A DNA stretch of 12,396 bases from Thermococcus sp. (GTDB lineage Archaea; Methanobacteriota_B; Thermococci; Thermococcales; Thermococcaceae). The notes beneath the pieces are model-generated. The model saw nothing but the letters and a program-made list of their open reading frames with translations, ran no database searches and was not told the origin of the DNA. Below, piece after piece: positions 1 through 5,880 of this stretch (the first letter of the stretch is position 1; each line of letters opens with the position of its first letter). Position numbers and translations under genes: made by a program. The DNA is taken from assembly GCF_027066465.1 (NCBI RefSeq), contig NZ_JAMONU010000079.1, positions 1 through 12,396 of the forward strand, written 5' to 3'.

Positions 1-860
1 ACCCTCTCAATGGGCTTGCCCGTCTTCCATGCCCTAACTATCGCGTCGTAGCCCTCTATCTGTGCCCCGGCAATCCTCGGCAGGTCCTCAACGAGGCCGA
101 CTTTGTAGAACTCCTTAACTCCCTTCCAGATTGCCCTCAAGTGGGTTCCCGCTCCGATTGGAACGACAATCCAGTCAGGGACGTTGTAGCGGAGCTGGTC
201 GAGGATTTCGAAGCCTGTCGTCTTCTGTCCCTCGACGCGGTAGTGGTAGTTGCCCGTCAGGTAGTAGTCCTCCTCCATAGCCTTCCGCTCGGCCTCTGCC
301 AAAGCTTCATCGTAGGTCTTCCCGAAGACCTCGACCCTCGCCCCGTACATCCTCGCCTGAGTGAGCTTCTCCTCGGGCGTTCCCTCGGGGACGACGATGG
401 TAACCTCAAGGCCCGCCTTGGCGCCGTAGGCGGAAACGCTCGCCGCCATGTTGCCGGTTGAGGCCACTATAACCTTCCTCGCGTGGAACTCCAGAGCCTT
501 CGTTATTTCGACGCTCGAACCCCTGTCCTTGAACGCTCCAGTCGGGTTCTCGCCCTCGTACTTGACGTAGAGCTTTCCAAAGCCAAGCTTCTCCTCAAGG
601 CGTTTGAGCCTGTAAAGCCTCGTTCCGCCCTCGTTGAGCGTGACGATTCTCTTGAGGTTCGAAACCGGAAGGAACATCCAGTACTTCCACACGTGCGGGC
701 TCTCCCTGAACCAGGGGTCGTCGTCCTCGATTAGGTTCGCTATGTCGTCGTAGTGGTATGTAACATCGAGCGGAGCGCCGCACTTGGGGCATTTGTAGAT
801 TCCGGACGCGAGCGGGTATTCGGCACCGCAGTGAGTGCACACGAGTTTTGCTTCGAACAT
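1..860 (-). CDS. thrC: Threonine synthase, partial (C-terminal end beyond window)
   Basis: PLP enzyme that converts O-phospho-L-homoserine to L-threonine in the cytoplasm, the last step of threonine synthesis. The N-terminus has a zinc ribbon (Cys8-x2-Cys11 ... Cys24-x2-Cys27, seen as VCTHCG and KCPKCG) typical of archaeal/long threonine synthases. The PLP-lysine motif follows at ENPTGAFKDRG, with Lys111 the expected Schiff-base lysine, then the STGNMAAS phosphate-binding loop. About 286 codons are present of a usual total near 390; the rest runs off the left edge. ATG at 858-860 is chosen because GGTGGT (complement of 865-870) lies 4 bases upstream and a TATA box (893-901) lies beyond it. 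The gene diverges from phr. A related PLP enzyme such as cysteate synthase is possible but less likely. Confidence 0.93.
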   Translation of the reverse strand, partial: MFEAKLVCTHCGAEYPLASGIYKCPKCGAPLDVTYHYDDIANLIEDDDPWFRESPHVWKYWMFLPVSNLKRIVTLNEGGTRLYRLKRLEEKLGFGKLYVKYEGENPTGAFKDRGSSVEITKALEFHARKVIVASTGNMAASVSAYGAKAGLEVTIVVPEGTPEEKLTQARMYGARVEVFGKTYDEALAEAERKAMEEDYYLTGNYHYRVEGQKTTGFEILDQLRYNVPDWIVVPIGAGTHLRAIWKGVKEFYKVGLVEDLPRIAGAQIEGYDAIVRAWKTGKPIER

Positions 861-892
861 CTCGACCACCTGTTCAATATTCTGGGCTTCAC

Positions 893-901
893 CTTTTAAA
901 T
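893..901 (-). promoter_or_regulatory. TATA box of thrC
   Basis: Read on the minus strand this is ATTTAAAAG, a good archaeal TATA box. It would place the transcription start near 872, leaving a leader of about 12 bases that still contains the GGTGGT ribosome binding site. A second TATA-like run (907-917) lies slightly upstream. Inference from spacing only. Confidence 0.5.
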
Positions 902-917
902 TCAGCTTTTAAACCGA

Positions 918-930
918 AAAAGGTTTAAAG
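918..930 (+). promoter_or_regulatory. BRE/TATA of the phr-like gene
   Basis: A purine-rich BRE-like GAAAAAGG runs into TTTAAAGG at about 923-930. A start site roughly 25 bases downstream falls near 950, on the palindrome at 939-953. Confidence 0.5.
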
Positions 931-938
931 GTTATTTT

Positions 939-953
939 CTAACTTTAAGTTAG
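939..953. promoter_or_regulatory. Palindromic candidate operator for the Phr-like regulator
   Basis: CTAACTT-T-AAGTTAG is a perfect 7-base inverted repeat around one central T, flanked by TTT on the left and AAA on the right. It covers the expected start site of the downstream ArsR-type gene and ends 19 bases before its ATG. Dimeric winged-helix repressors bind such sites, and Phr of Pyrococcus is known to repress its own promoter at the start site. Operator function here is inferred. Confidence 0.55.
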
Positions 954-972
954 GGAAAGGGGGTGAGTGCTG

Positions 973-1572
973 ATGGAGGATAACAATAAGGAAATGAGCA
1001 GACTGCTCGATATACTCGGCAACGAGACTCGACGGAGAATCCTAATCCTGCTCACCAAAAGGCCATACTTTGTGAGCGAACTTAGCCAGGAGCTTGGAGT
1101 TGGACAGAAGGCCGTCCTTGAGCATTTGAGAATACTCGAAAAGGCCGGACTCATAGAGGGTCGAACTGAAAAAATACCGAGGGGAAGGCCGAGGAAATAC
1201 TACACCATAAAGCGCGGCTTCAGGCTTGAGGTGCTGCTTACCCCCTATACCTTTGGCACCGAGATGTACGAGCCGAAGAGGCCGAGGGAGACTGCCGAAT
1301 ACCTCCAGGCAAGGGAGCTCATAAAATCAACCGAGCCCGTTGAGACGAAGATAGGAGAGCTCCTTCAGTTCCTCGGCGAGATAGAGAGACGCGTTGATGA
1401 GGTCATGCGAACCAAGCAGGAGCTCGAAGAGGTGAGACTGCTGGTTGAAACGTACATAGAGAACCTCTTCAGGAGGATAGCCCAGGAGAACGAAAGGGAA
1501 TTCGAGAGGCTCATGCGCGAGTTCGGCCCGAGGCTTCCGAGGAAGATAGTAGAAGACTTAAACGACTTTTAG
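973..1572 (+). CDS. phr: ArsR-family heat-shock transcriptional repressor, Phr-like
   Basis: Predicted cytoplasmic dimeric DNA-binding repressor. Residues 8-85 form a winged helix: LGNETRRRILILLTKRP, then the recognition helix region GVGQKAVLEHLRILEKAG (42-59) and the wing RTEKIPRGRPRKYY. The C-terminal half is helical and charged (about 100-199), suitable for dimerisation. Length (199 residues) and sequence match my recollection of Pyrococcus Phr, the repressor of its own gene, hsp20 and an AAA+ ATPase gene under normal temperature. I chose ATG 973 because GGTGA at 962-966 lies 6 bases upstream; the GTG at 967 touches that site and would only add two residues. A palindrome at 939-953 suggests autoregulation. 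A paralogous PH1932-type ArsR regulator is the alternative. Confidence 0.85.
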   Translation: MEDNNKEMSRLLDILGNETRRRILILLTKRPYFVSELSQELGVGQKAVLEHLRILEKAGLIEGRTEKIPRGRPRKYYTIKRGFRLEVLLTPYTFGTEMYEPKRPRETAEYLQARELIKSTEPVETKIGELLQFLGEIERRVDEVMRTKQELEEVRLLVETYIENLFRRIAQENEREFERLMREFGPRLPRKIVEDLNDF

Positions 1573-1599
1573 GAAACGGATAGAGAATAAAGAGGGCCG

Positions 1600-1803
1600 T
1601 TAAAGTATCTTGCCCTCCTCCTTCATCCTGACGAGTCTGGTTATGTAACCGGCAATCCTGTTTCTGATGGTCTTGCTCGTGACGTTGGTGAGCTCCTGAA
1701 CCATCCTCTTGTTGTGCTCGAAGTCCCTGGTGAACTTGTCCGGATACCTGTCAAAGAGCTCGCGAGCGGTCCTCTTGATGAAGGTCTGCTTTATGTTCCC
1801 CAT
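1600..1803 (-). CDS. rps17e: 30S ribosomal protein S17e
   Basis: Small basic protein of the archaeal/eukaryotic 30S subunit, absent from bacteria. The 67-residue product has the family core: FIKRTARELFDRYPDKF, followed by ELTNVTSKTIRNRIAGYITRLV, with many Lys/Arg residues for rRNA contact. An open frame continues upstream to 1872, but I start at ATG 1801-1803. GAGGTGAT (complement of about 1806-1813) is well placed there, and S17e proteins normally begin MGxxxxxxIKRTA with this length. Divergent from the DUF371 gene; it appears monocistronic. Confidence 0.95.
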   Translation of the reverse strand: MGNIKQTFIKRTARELFDRYPDKFTRDFEHNKRMVQELTNVTSKTIRNRIAGYITRLVRMKEEGKIL

Positions 1804-1853
1804 TTCCATCACCTCTAACCTGACCCTGTGGCCGTATCTCAAATCAAGGGCAT

Positions 1854-1863
1854 CTTTTAAAAG
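1854..1863 (-). promoter_or_regulatory. TATA box of rps17e
   Basis: CTTTTAAAAG is a 10-base perfect palindrome usable as a TATA box on the minus strand. It would give a start near 1833 and a leader of about 30 bases with the GAGGTGAT site. Confidence 0.5.
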
Positions 1864-1882
1864 TTTTCCCACGTGGCTAAAG

Positions 1883-1891
1883 GGTTTTATA
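1883..1891 (+). promoter_or_regulatory. TATA box of the DUF371 gene
   Basis: GGTTTTATA preceded by purine-rich CTAAAG (BRE-like). The distance from the TATA centre to the ATG at 1913 is about 24 bases, so the transcript probably begins at or next to the start codon. No ribosome binding site is visible. Confidence 0.5.
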
Positions 1892-1912
1892 GTGCCGTGA
1901 AAAGCTCAACCC

Positions 1913-2338
1913 ATGCTGAGGGAGGTAATCCACTGCAGGGGGCACGAGAACGTAAAGGCAACTCACCGCTCGACGCTCGAGATAACGACCGAGGACTTTC
2001 TAACGCCGAGGGGCGACTGCATAATCTGCGTTTCTGCCGACAAGGCTTTGAGCGACCTGAGCGAGGATTTCAAGAGTGCCCTTAGGAGGGGCGCGAGGCT
2101 CCGCGTGGTCATACGCGCCGGAAACCTTTCCGATGAGCTCACCGCATACGGGAGTCCGGAGCTGAAGCTCGAAAGCCCGGTTTCGATGGTGATAAGGAAG
2201 AGCGATTACATAGACGCCAGAACCCTCGCGATAAAAGCTACTAAGTCCGCGAAGGACATAAAGCGGGAGCTCGTCGAGCTCCTCAGGAACCCCGAAACCA
2301 TTGTCACGGTCGAGCTCATAATCGAGGAAAAAGCTTAA
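1913..2338 (+). CDS. DUF371 family archaeal protein (COG2090)
   Basis: Conserved archaeal protein of unknown function; 141 residues, usual for the family. The family signature is clear near the N-terminus: HCRGHENVKATHRSTLEIT, then FLTPRGDCIICVSADKA. The histidines, Thr and GDCI motif suggest a ligand or metal site, but no activity is established. No signal peptide or membrane segment, so cytoplasmic. The start ATG lacks a ribosome binding site but sits about 24 bases from a TATA box, consistent with a leaderless message. The stop overlaps the promoter of the next gene. Confidence 0.85.
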   Translation: MLREVIHCRGHENVKATHRSTLEITTEDFLTPRGDCIICVSADKALSDLSEDFKSALRRGARLRVVIRAGNLSDELTAYGSPELKLESPVSMVIRKSDYIDARTLAIKATKSAKDIKRELVELLRNPETIVTVELIIEEKA

Positions 2339-2341
2339 AAG
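2334..2341 (+). promoter_or_regulatory. TATA box of the gene at 2375
   Basis: CTTAAAAG with upstream GAAAAAG (BRE-like), lying over the stop codon of the DUF371 gene. The predicted start near 2360 would keep the GAGGTGA ribosome binding site in the leader. Read-through from DUF371 is also possible because only 36 bases separate the genes. Confidence 0.4.
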
Positions 2342-2374
2342 CCCCGACTCTTTTATTTACTTGAGGTGAAGAAA

Positions 2375-3043
2375 ATGCTCGAGGGCTACTACATAGTCGA
2401 GAACACCGGAGTCGTTCCGGCCGAGAGGAGGTTCAAGTTCAAGGACCTGAAGGCGTGGGGCTACGACCTGCACCTCGGAACCATAGACGGAAAGGAAGCT
2501 TATTTCGTCTCAAGGACGGGAACCCACGAGGAGGGCGAGACCTACACGCAGGACGGCAGGAAGTACCACATCAGCGAGACCCAGAGGGAGATACCGAAGA
2601 ACGCAAGGTTGCTTGCGAGAATCGTCATAGAGCGCGGTCAGCCCTACCTTGAGTTCTGGCTCGATACGGAGGAAGCCAACTACCCGCTCGCCAAGGAGGA
2701 CCCGAGGCTAATCCTGCACCGCTTCTGGACGGCCAAGAAGTTCAACCAGCTCGAGAAGCACGTCGGGAGCGTCGGCCTGACCACGGACTTCTTCAAGGAC
2801 AACGTCTTTGTGAAGAGCCTTCCGCTACCCTTCGAGGAGTACCCGCCGAAGGTGAGGAGGGTTCTGAGGGAGGTCAGAGATGTTCACAGGGATTTGACGG
2901 GCTTCGGAAGGTTCGTCTTCCAGTACTACGGCGAGGAAGACAAGACCCACAACTACCGCCTCTGGTGGCTCCTGCCGACGATACACCTCTTCGACATCGA
3001 CGTTTCAAACGAGGTTGACAAGATTCTGGCGATGCTCGACTGA
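2375..3043 (+). CDS. Hypothetical soluble protein, not recognised
   Basis: I do not recognise this family. The 222-residue product has no signal peptide, no membrane segment and no cysteine. It is rich in aromatic residues and in Glu/Lys/Arg, as expected of a thermostable cytoplasmic protein. The N-terminal half (about 1-110) has beta-strand-like alternation (GYYIVENTG, YFVSRTGTHEEGETYTQDG, RLLARIVIERGQPYLEFWL). The C-terminal half looks helical and ends in a Trp-rich stretch (YRLWWLLPTIHLFDIDVSNEVDKIL). ATG 2375 is chosen because GAGGTGA at 2363-2369 is 5 bases upstream; a GTG at 2366 overlaps that site. It follows DUF371 in the same direction and may be co-expressed. Real coding status is supported by the start signals and clean third-position GC bias; function is unknown. 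Confidence 0.8.
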   Translation: MLEGYYIVENTGVVPAERRFKFKDLKAWGYDLHLGTIDGKEAYFVSRTGTHEEGETYTQDGRKYHISETQREIPKNARLLARIVIERGQPYLEFWLDTEEANYPLAKEDPRLILHRFWTAKKFNQLEKHVGSVGLTTDFFKDNVFVKSLPLPFEEYPPKVRRVLREVRDVHRDLTGFGRFVFQYYGEEDKTHNYRLWWLLPTIHLFDIDVSNEVDKILAMLD

Positions 3044-3051
3044 TTTTTAAA
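3044..3051 (+). promoter_or_regulatory. TATA box of glycerate kinase gene
   Basis: TTTTTAAA directly after the upstream stop codon. Its centre is about 26 bases from ATG 3074, and no ribosome binding site is present, so a leaderless transcript is likely. Confidence 0.5.
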
Positions 3052-3073
3052 GTCTCCTTTCTGATTTATTGTC

Positions 3074-4399
3074 ATGACAGGGAAAACGATACTGGAGCTT
3101 GTTGAAACTGCCATACGCTCCGCAGACCCTTACTCGGCCGTTAGGAGGAGCCTCTCCTGCCGGGATGGAACCCTCTACATCGAAGGGAATGCCTTTGAAG
3201 CCGGGAGCAGGGTTCACGTTCTCGCCGTGGGAAAGGCCGCCTGCGGAATGGCCAAAGCCGCTCTGGAGGTTCTTCCAGGGGACTCAATCGGAAGCGTTCT
3301 GGTGGTCACCAAGTACGGCTACACCTTCGATGGCTGTAAGGGAACCGGCCTCAAAGCAATCGAGGCGGGTCATCCAATCCCCGATGAGAACTCCCTCCTT
3401 GCAGGAAAGCTGGGTTTGGAGCTGGTTGCGAGCGTTAAACGGGATGAAGTTCTGCTCGCCCTGATTTCGGGGGGCGGAAGTGCGCTCTTCGTTTATCCGG
3501 CAGAAGGAATAAGCCTCGGGGACCTCATCAGGACGAACGAGCTGCTCCTGAAAAGCGGGGCGAACATATACGAGGTAAACACCGTCCGGAAGCACATCTC
3601 AAAGGTCAAGGGCGGAAGGCTGGCAAAGGCCGTGAAGGGGACTGTAATCGGTCTGCTTGTCTCGGACGTCGTCGGTGACGACCCGAGCTTCATAGCCTCA
3701 GGGTTAACGGTGCCAGACCCAACCACTTACCATGACGCATACGGGGTTCTAGTGAAGAGGAGGATATGGGAGAGGGTTCCTGAGAGCGTTAGGCGGGTCA
3801 TTGAGATGGGCATGCGTGGAGAGATAGAGGAGACACCGAAGGAACTCGATAACGCCCACAATTTTGTAATAGCCGGCAACTCGAAGGCCTGTGAGGCCGT
3901 TGCGAGAAAGGCTCTGGAACTGGGCTTCAACTCGGCGGTGATGACGACCACGCTTGAGGGCGAAGCCAGGGAAATAGCCCTGGCGGTGGGTTCTATAGTT
4001 GAGGAGGTGGCGAAGCGCGAGAGACCTCTCAAAAAGCCCGCCGTCCTCGTCTTCGGGGGCGAGTGGACGGTGACCGTTGGAAACGCCACCGGCCTCGGCG
4101 GGCCGAACCAGGAGTTCGCACTGAGCATCTCCAAGAAAATAGCGGGACTCAACGTTACCGTTGTGGCCTTCGACACCGATGGAACTGACGGGCCAACTAA
4201 TGCGGCCGGGGGAATCGTGGACGGCGGAACCTTGAAGAGACTGGAGGAAGCGGGGATAGACGTTGATGAATTCCTCAGAAACCACGACAGCTACCGCGCC
4301 CTCGAAAGGGTCGGCGCGCTCCTCAAGACCGGCCCAACAGGAACGAACGTGAACTCGATGGTCATAGCGGTTGTTGGAGACCGTGGCGACGCCCTTTGA
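3074..4399 (+). CDS. gck: Glycerate 2-kinase, MOFRL family
   Basis: Cytoplasmic kinase predicted to phosphorylate D-glycerate with ATP to 2-phosphoglycerate, feeding glycolysis; in Thermococcales this is linked to serine breakdown through hydroxypyruvate. The 441-residue length fits the family. Visible motifs are AVGKAACGMAKAA (51-63), the glycine loop ISGGGSAL (131-138), VRKHISKVKGGRLA (171-184), SDVVGDD (197-203) and GLTVPDPTTY (210-219). The C-terminal MOFRL domain has GGEWTVTV (328-335), GLGGPNQEFAL (340-350) and AFDTDGTDGPTNAAGG (365-380). The start ATG has no ribosome binding site but a TATA box 26 bases upstream. Its last 38 bases overlap the end of the opposite-strand membrane protein gene. 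Third positions are strongly GC, so antisense frames appear long but are not genes. Confidence 0.93.
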   Translation: MTGKTILELVETAIRSADPYSAVRRSLSCRDGTLYIEGNAFEAGSRVHVLAVGKAACGMAKAALEVLPGDSIGSVLVVTKYGYTFDGCKGTGLKAIEAGHPIPDENSLLAGKLGLELVASVKRDEVLLALISGGGSALFVYPAEGISLGDLIRTNELLLKSGANIYEVNTVRKHISKVKGGRLAKAVKGTVIGLLVSDVVGDDPSFIASGLTVPDPTTYHDAYGVLVKRRIWERVPESVRRVIEMGMRGEIEETPKELDNAHNFVIAGNSKACEAVARKALELGFNSAVMTTTLEGEAREIALAVGSIVEEVAKRERPLKKPAVLVFGGEWTVTVGNATGLGGPNQEFALSISKKIAGLNVTVVAFDTDGTDGPTNAAGGIVDGGTLKRLEEAGIDVDEFLRNHDSYRALERVGALLKTGPTGTNVNSMVIAVVGDRGDAL

Positions 4400-5072
4400 G
4401 GCGAAGGTATTCCTCTATAAGGGCCCCTATGAGCAGAACGCTCATAAACACGGCCTTTCTGGGGTTTTCCTGTCCCGTATATGTCCTGTAGAGGGTCAGT
4501 CCAACACCGACCACGAGGAACCACATCCCTATGAGAATCTCCCTCATTAGGAATGCGCGCCGTCCCCTTGAGAGAAACCTTACCTCGGGACCTTCCCTCA
4601 GGACAATCCGCTCGTCACCGGGCACGAACTCCAGCAGGGTTATAGGAACGACCACCAGCAAAAGATAGGGCAGGAACCACAGGAGAATGAGGTACAAAAA
4701 GACCAGGTAAAGCACCCGCGCAAGGTTTATGTCACTGCTCCGCTGAAGTGAAAGGAACTTCCTCAACGGGTCGAGAAAGTGAAGCCCGACCCTTCTCGCC
4801 ACGGCAGTTCTCTTTCCTTCAAACCTGGCGACGAGGTTGCCGAGAACGGGAAGCTTAAGGGGAACTGTGGAAGCGAGGAGGAAGCTCTCCCCCTCGAAGT
4901 CCACCAGATAAAAGTGTCCCTCGTAGCGCTCCCGGATAAAGTCCGGCGCAAGGCCCCATATCTCCCCGTTGGGTTCTTTAACCCAGTAAACGAAGGTGTT
5001 CTCCTCAAGGGACTTTTCGAGCTTTTCGGGGCTTCCTTCAACGACCACTACACGCTCAAACGTTACTCGCAT
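4362..5072 (-). CDS. Hypothetical membrane protein, Thermococcales type
   Basis: Not a family I recognise. The 236-residue product starts with a soluble domain of about 115 residues (MRVTFERVVVVEGSPEKLEKSL ..., beta/alpha-like). A hydrophobic hairpin follows at about 119-150 (VLYLVFLYLILLWFL and PYLLLVVVPITLLEFV), then a short charged loop with GDERIVLREGPEVRFLSRGRR. Two more membrane segments follow, at about 180-197 and 207-222, and then a basic tail. The charged loop between the helices could be a small beta unit. ATG 5070-5072 is about 25 bases from the TATA box at 5093-5101 and has no ribosome binding site, so the message is probably leaderless. It diverges from a dolichol-kinase-like gene, so a shared envelope-lipid role is possible but unproven. 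It converges and overlaps with glycerate kinase. Confidence 0.75.
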   Translation of the reverse strand: MRVTFERVVVVEGSPEKLEKSLEENTFVYWVKEPNGEIWGLAPDFIRERYEGHFYLVDFEGESFLLASTVPLKLPVLGNLVARFEGKRTAVARRVGLHFLDPLRKFLSLQRSSDINLARVLYLVFLYLILLWFLPYLLLVVVPITLLEFVPGDERIVLREGPEVRFLSRGRRAFLMREILIGMWFLVVGVGLTLYRTYTGQENPRKAVFMSVLLIGALIEEYLRLKGRRHGLQQPL

Positions 5073-5092
5073 GTGTGTCGATTTGATTATTT

Positions 5093-5101
5093 CTTTTTAT
5101 A
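5093..5101 (-). promoter_or_regulatory. TATA box of membrane protein gene
   Basis: On the minus strand TATAAAAAG, a strong archaeal TATA box. The centre is about 25 bases before the ATG at 5072, which predicts a leaderless transcript. Confidence 0.55.
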
Positions 5102-5118
5102 GTTAACCCCCGGCGGGG

Positions 5119-5132
5119 AAAACCGATAAATA
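5119..5132 (+). promoter_or_regulatory. BRE/TATA of the dolichol-kinase-like gene
   Basis: AAAACC (BRE-like) followed by GATAAATA. It predicts a start near 5153, about 10 bases before ATG 5164. A GC palindrome, CCCCG-G-CGGGG at 5108-5118, lies between this box and the divergent TATA box. Confidence 0.45.
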
Positions 5133-5163
5133 CCGGTGTTTCCAATTAGATTGGGTGCAATCA

Positions 5164-5793
5164 ATGGGCTTGAGCAAAAGGGAGCTGATACGAAAGCTCT
5201 GGCACGCCTCGCCGGGAATCCTCGGGGCGCCGATAATACTCTTCACGCCGAGATGGGTCACTTTACTCGTCGTCTGGTCGCTGGCTTTCCTCTACACACT
5301 TCAGCACCTCAAGCTCCTCCGCGGCTGGAAGTTCACCGTTCCGGTAGCTGACCTCAGCTATCGAACGATGGCGCGGGAAGACGAGCGCGACAACTTCCTC
5401 GGGAGCTTCCTCTTCTGGGTGACGATGGGGATTATCTGTACGGTCTTTCCAAAGGTTTCTGCCCTGGGAGCGCTCTGGGTCTCGACCTTCGGTGACTGCT
5501 TCAACGCCATAGCCGGACAGGCCCTCGGCGGACCGAGGATTCCATGGAACCGGAGGAAGACCTTAATCGGAAGCGCAACTATGTTTGCCGTTTCAGTTCT
5601 GGCCCTCTGGGGGGCCCACAGGGTTCTCTCGCTCGACCCGAGCTGGAGCCTCATCGCCGGCGTCGCCTTCATCACGACTGCCCTTGAGAGCCTTCCCCTC
5701 CGCTCGGCCTACGACGAGTTCACGGTTCCCTTCGCGACAGCTCTCCTCCTGTGGCTTGCCTACGGCGGACCCCTGCTGTCGCCGGTGTGGTGA
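5164..5793 (+). CDS. Dolichol/phytol kinase-like membrane protein (COG0170)
   Basis: Polytopic membrane protein of the SEC59/DGK1/VTE5 superfamily, whose members are CTP-dependent kinases of polyprenols, phytol or diacylglycerol, or related cytidylyltransferases. Family signs are an N-terminal RKLWHASPGI (10-19), the core STFGDCFNAIAGQALGG (107-123) with the Gly-Asp and Asn of the active site, and NRRKTLIGSATMF (129-141), which resembles the RKTxxGS signature. Near the end, ALESLPLRSAYDEFTVPF carries the conserved acidic residue. Five to seven hydrophobic segments can be counted in 209 residues. ATG 5164 is chosen over GTG 5155 because GGGTG at 5153-5157 is 6 bases upstream. The substrate cannot be read from sequence; isoprenoid alcohols for archaeal lipids or dolichol-type glycan carriers are reasonable. 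Confidence 0.8.
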   Translation: MGLSKRELIRKLWHASPGILGAPIILFTPRWVTLLVVWSLAFLYTLQHLKLLRGWKFTVPVADLSYRTMAREDERDNFLGSFLFWVTMGIICTVFPKVSALGALWVSTFGDCFNAIAGQALGGPRIPWNRRKTLIGSATMFAVSVLALWGAHRVLSLDPSWSLIAGVAFITTALESLPLRSAYDEFTVPFATALLLWLAYGGPLLSPVW

Positions 5794-5795
5794 GT

Positions 5796-5849
5796 TTTGT
5801 CCTCACGCAAGGACGGAATGTAAGCATATCGTTCTTGTTAGAGGACAAA
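5796..5849. repeat. Inverted repeat upstream of the ATPase promoter
   Basis: TTTGTCCTC (5796-5804) and GAGGACAAA (5841-5849) are exact reverse complements, 9 bases each with 36 bases between. The right arm ends one base before the TATA box at 5851. A smaller pair, GTCC/GGAC, is nested at 5799-5802 and 5811-5814. It could be a regulator site over the BRE or a stem at the 3' end of the preceding transcript. There is no convincing T-tract terminator. Confidence 0.5.
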
Positions 5850-5850
5850 C

Positions 5851-5857
5851 TTTATAA
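5851..5857 (+). promoter_or_regulatory. TATA box of the AAA+ ATPase gene
   Basis: TTTATAA, preceded by ACAAAC. The centre lies about 27 bases before ATG 5881; no ribosome binding site is visible, so leaderless transcription is likely. Confidence 0.55.
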
Positions 5858-5880
5858 ACAATAACACTCTATGCAGTAGT

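Noticed and set aside
141..734. Plus-strand open frames over the threonine synthase gene
   Set aside because: Shadows of a clearly recognisable minus-strand enzyme with zinc ribbon and PLP motifs.
1804..1872. In-frame N-terminal extension of S17e (23 residues)
   Set aside because: The ribosome binding site and family length support ATG 1803. The extension runs over the TATA box at 1854-1863.
3727..4285. Long antisense open frames of 149 and 178 codons inside the glycerate kinase gene
   Set aside because: They lie fully inside a well-conserved gene, their proteins have low-complexity Ser/Pro/Arg or Gly/Arg composition, and they lack start signals. GC-rich third positions in the real gene create them.
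4779..5102. Plus-strand frame of 107 codons opposite the membrane protein gene
   Set aside because: The minus frame has a strong TATA box at leaderless distance and a coherent membrane topology; the plus frame has no promoter or recognisable domain.
5795..5814. Possible terminator hairpin after the dolichol-kinase-like gene
   Set aside because: GTCC/GGAC is only a 4-base stem with an 8-base loop, and the TTTT run precedes it rather than follows it.
5871..5879. Two-codon upstream frame (ATG CAG TAG) before the ATPase start
   Set aside because: With the TATA box at 5851-5857, transcription should begin near 5880, so this triplet set would not be in the mRNA.
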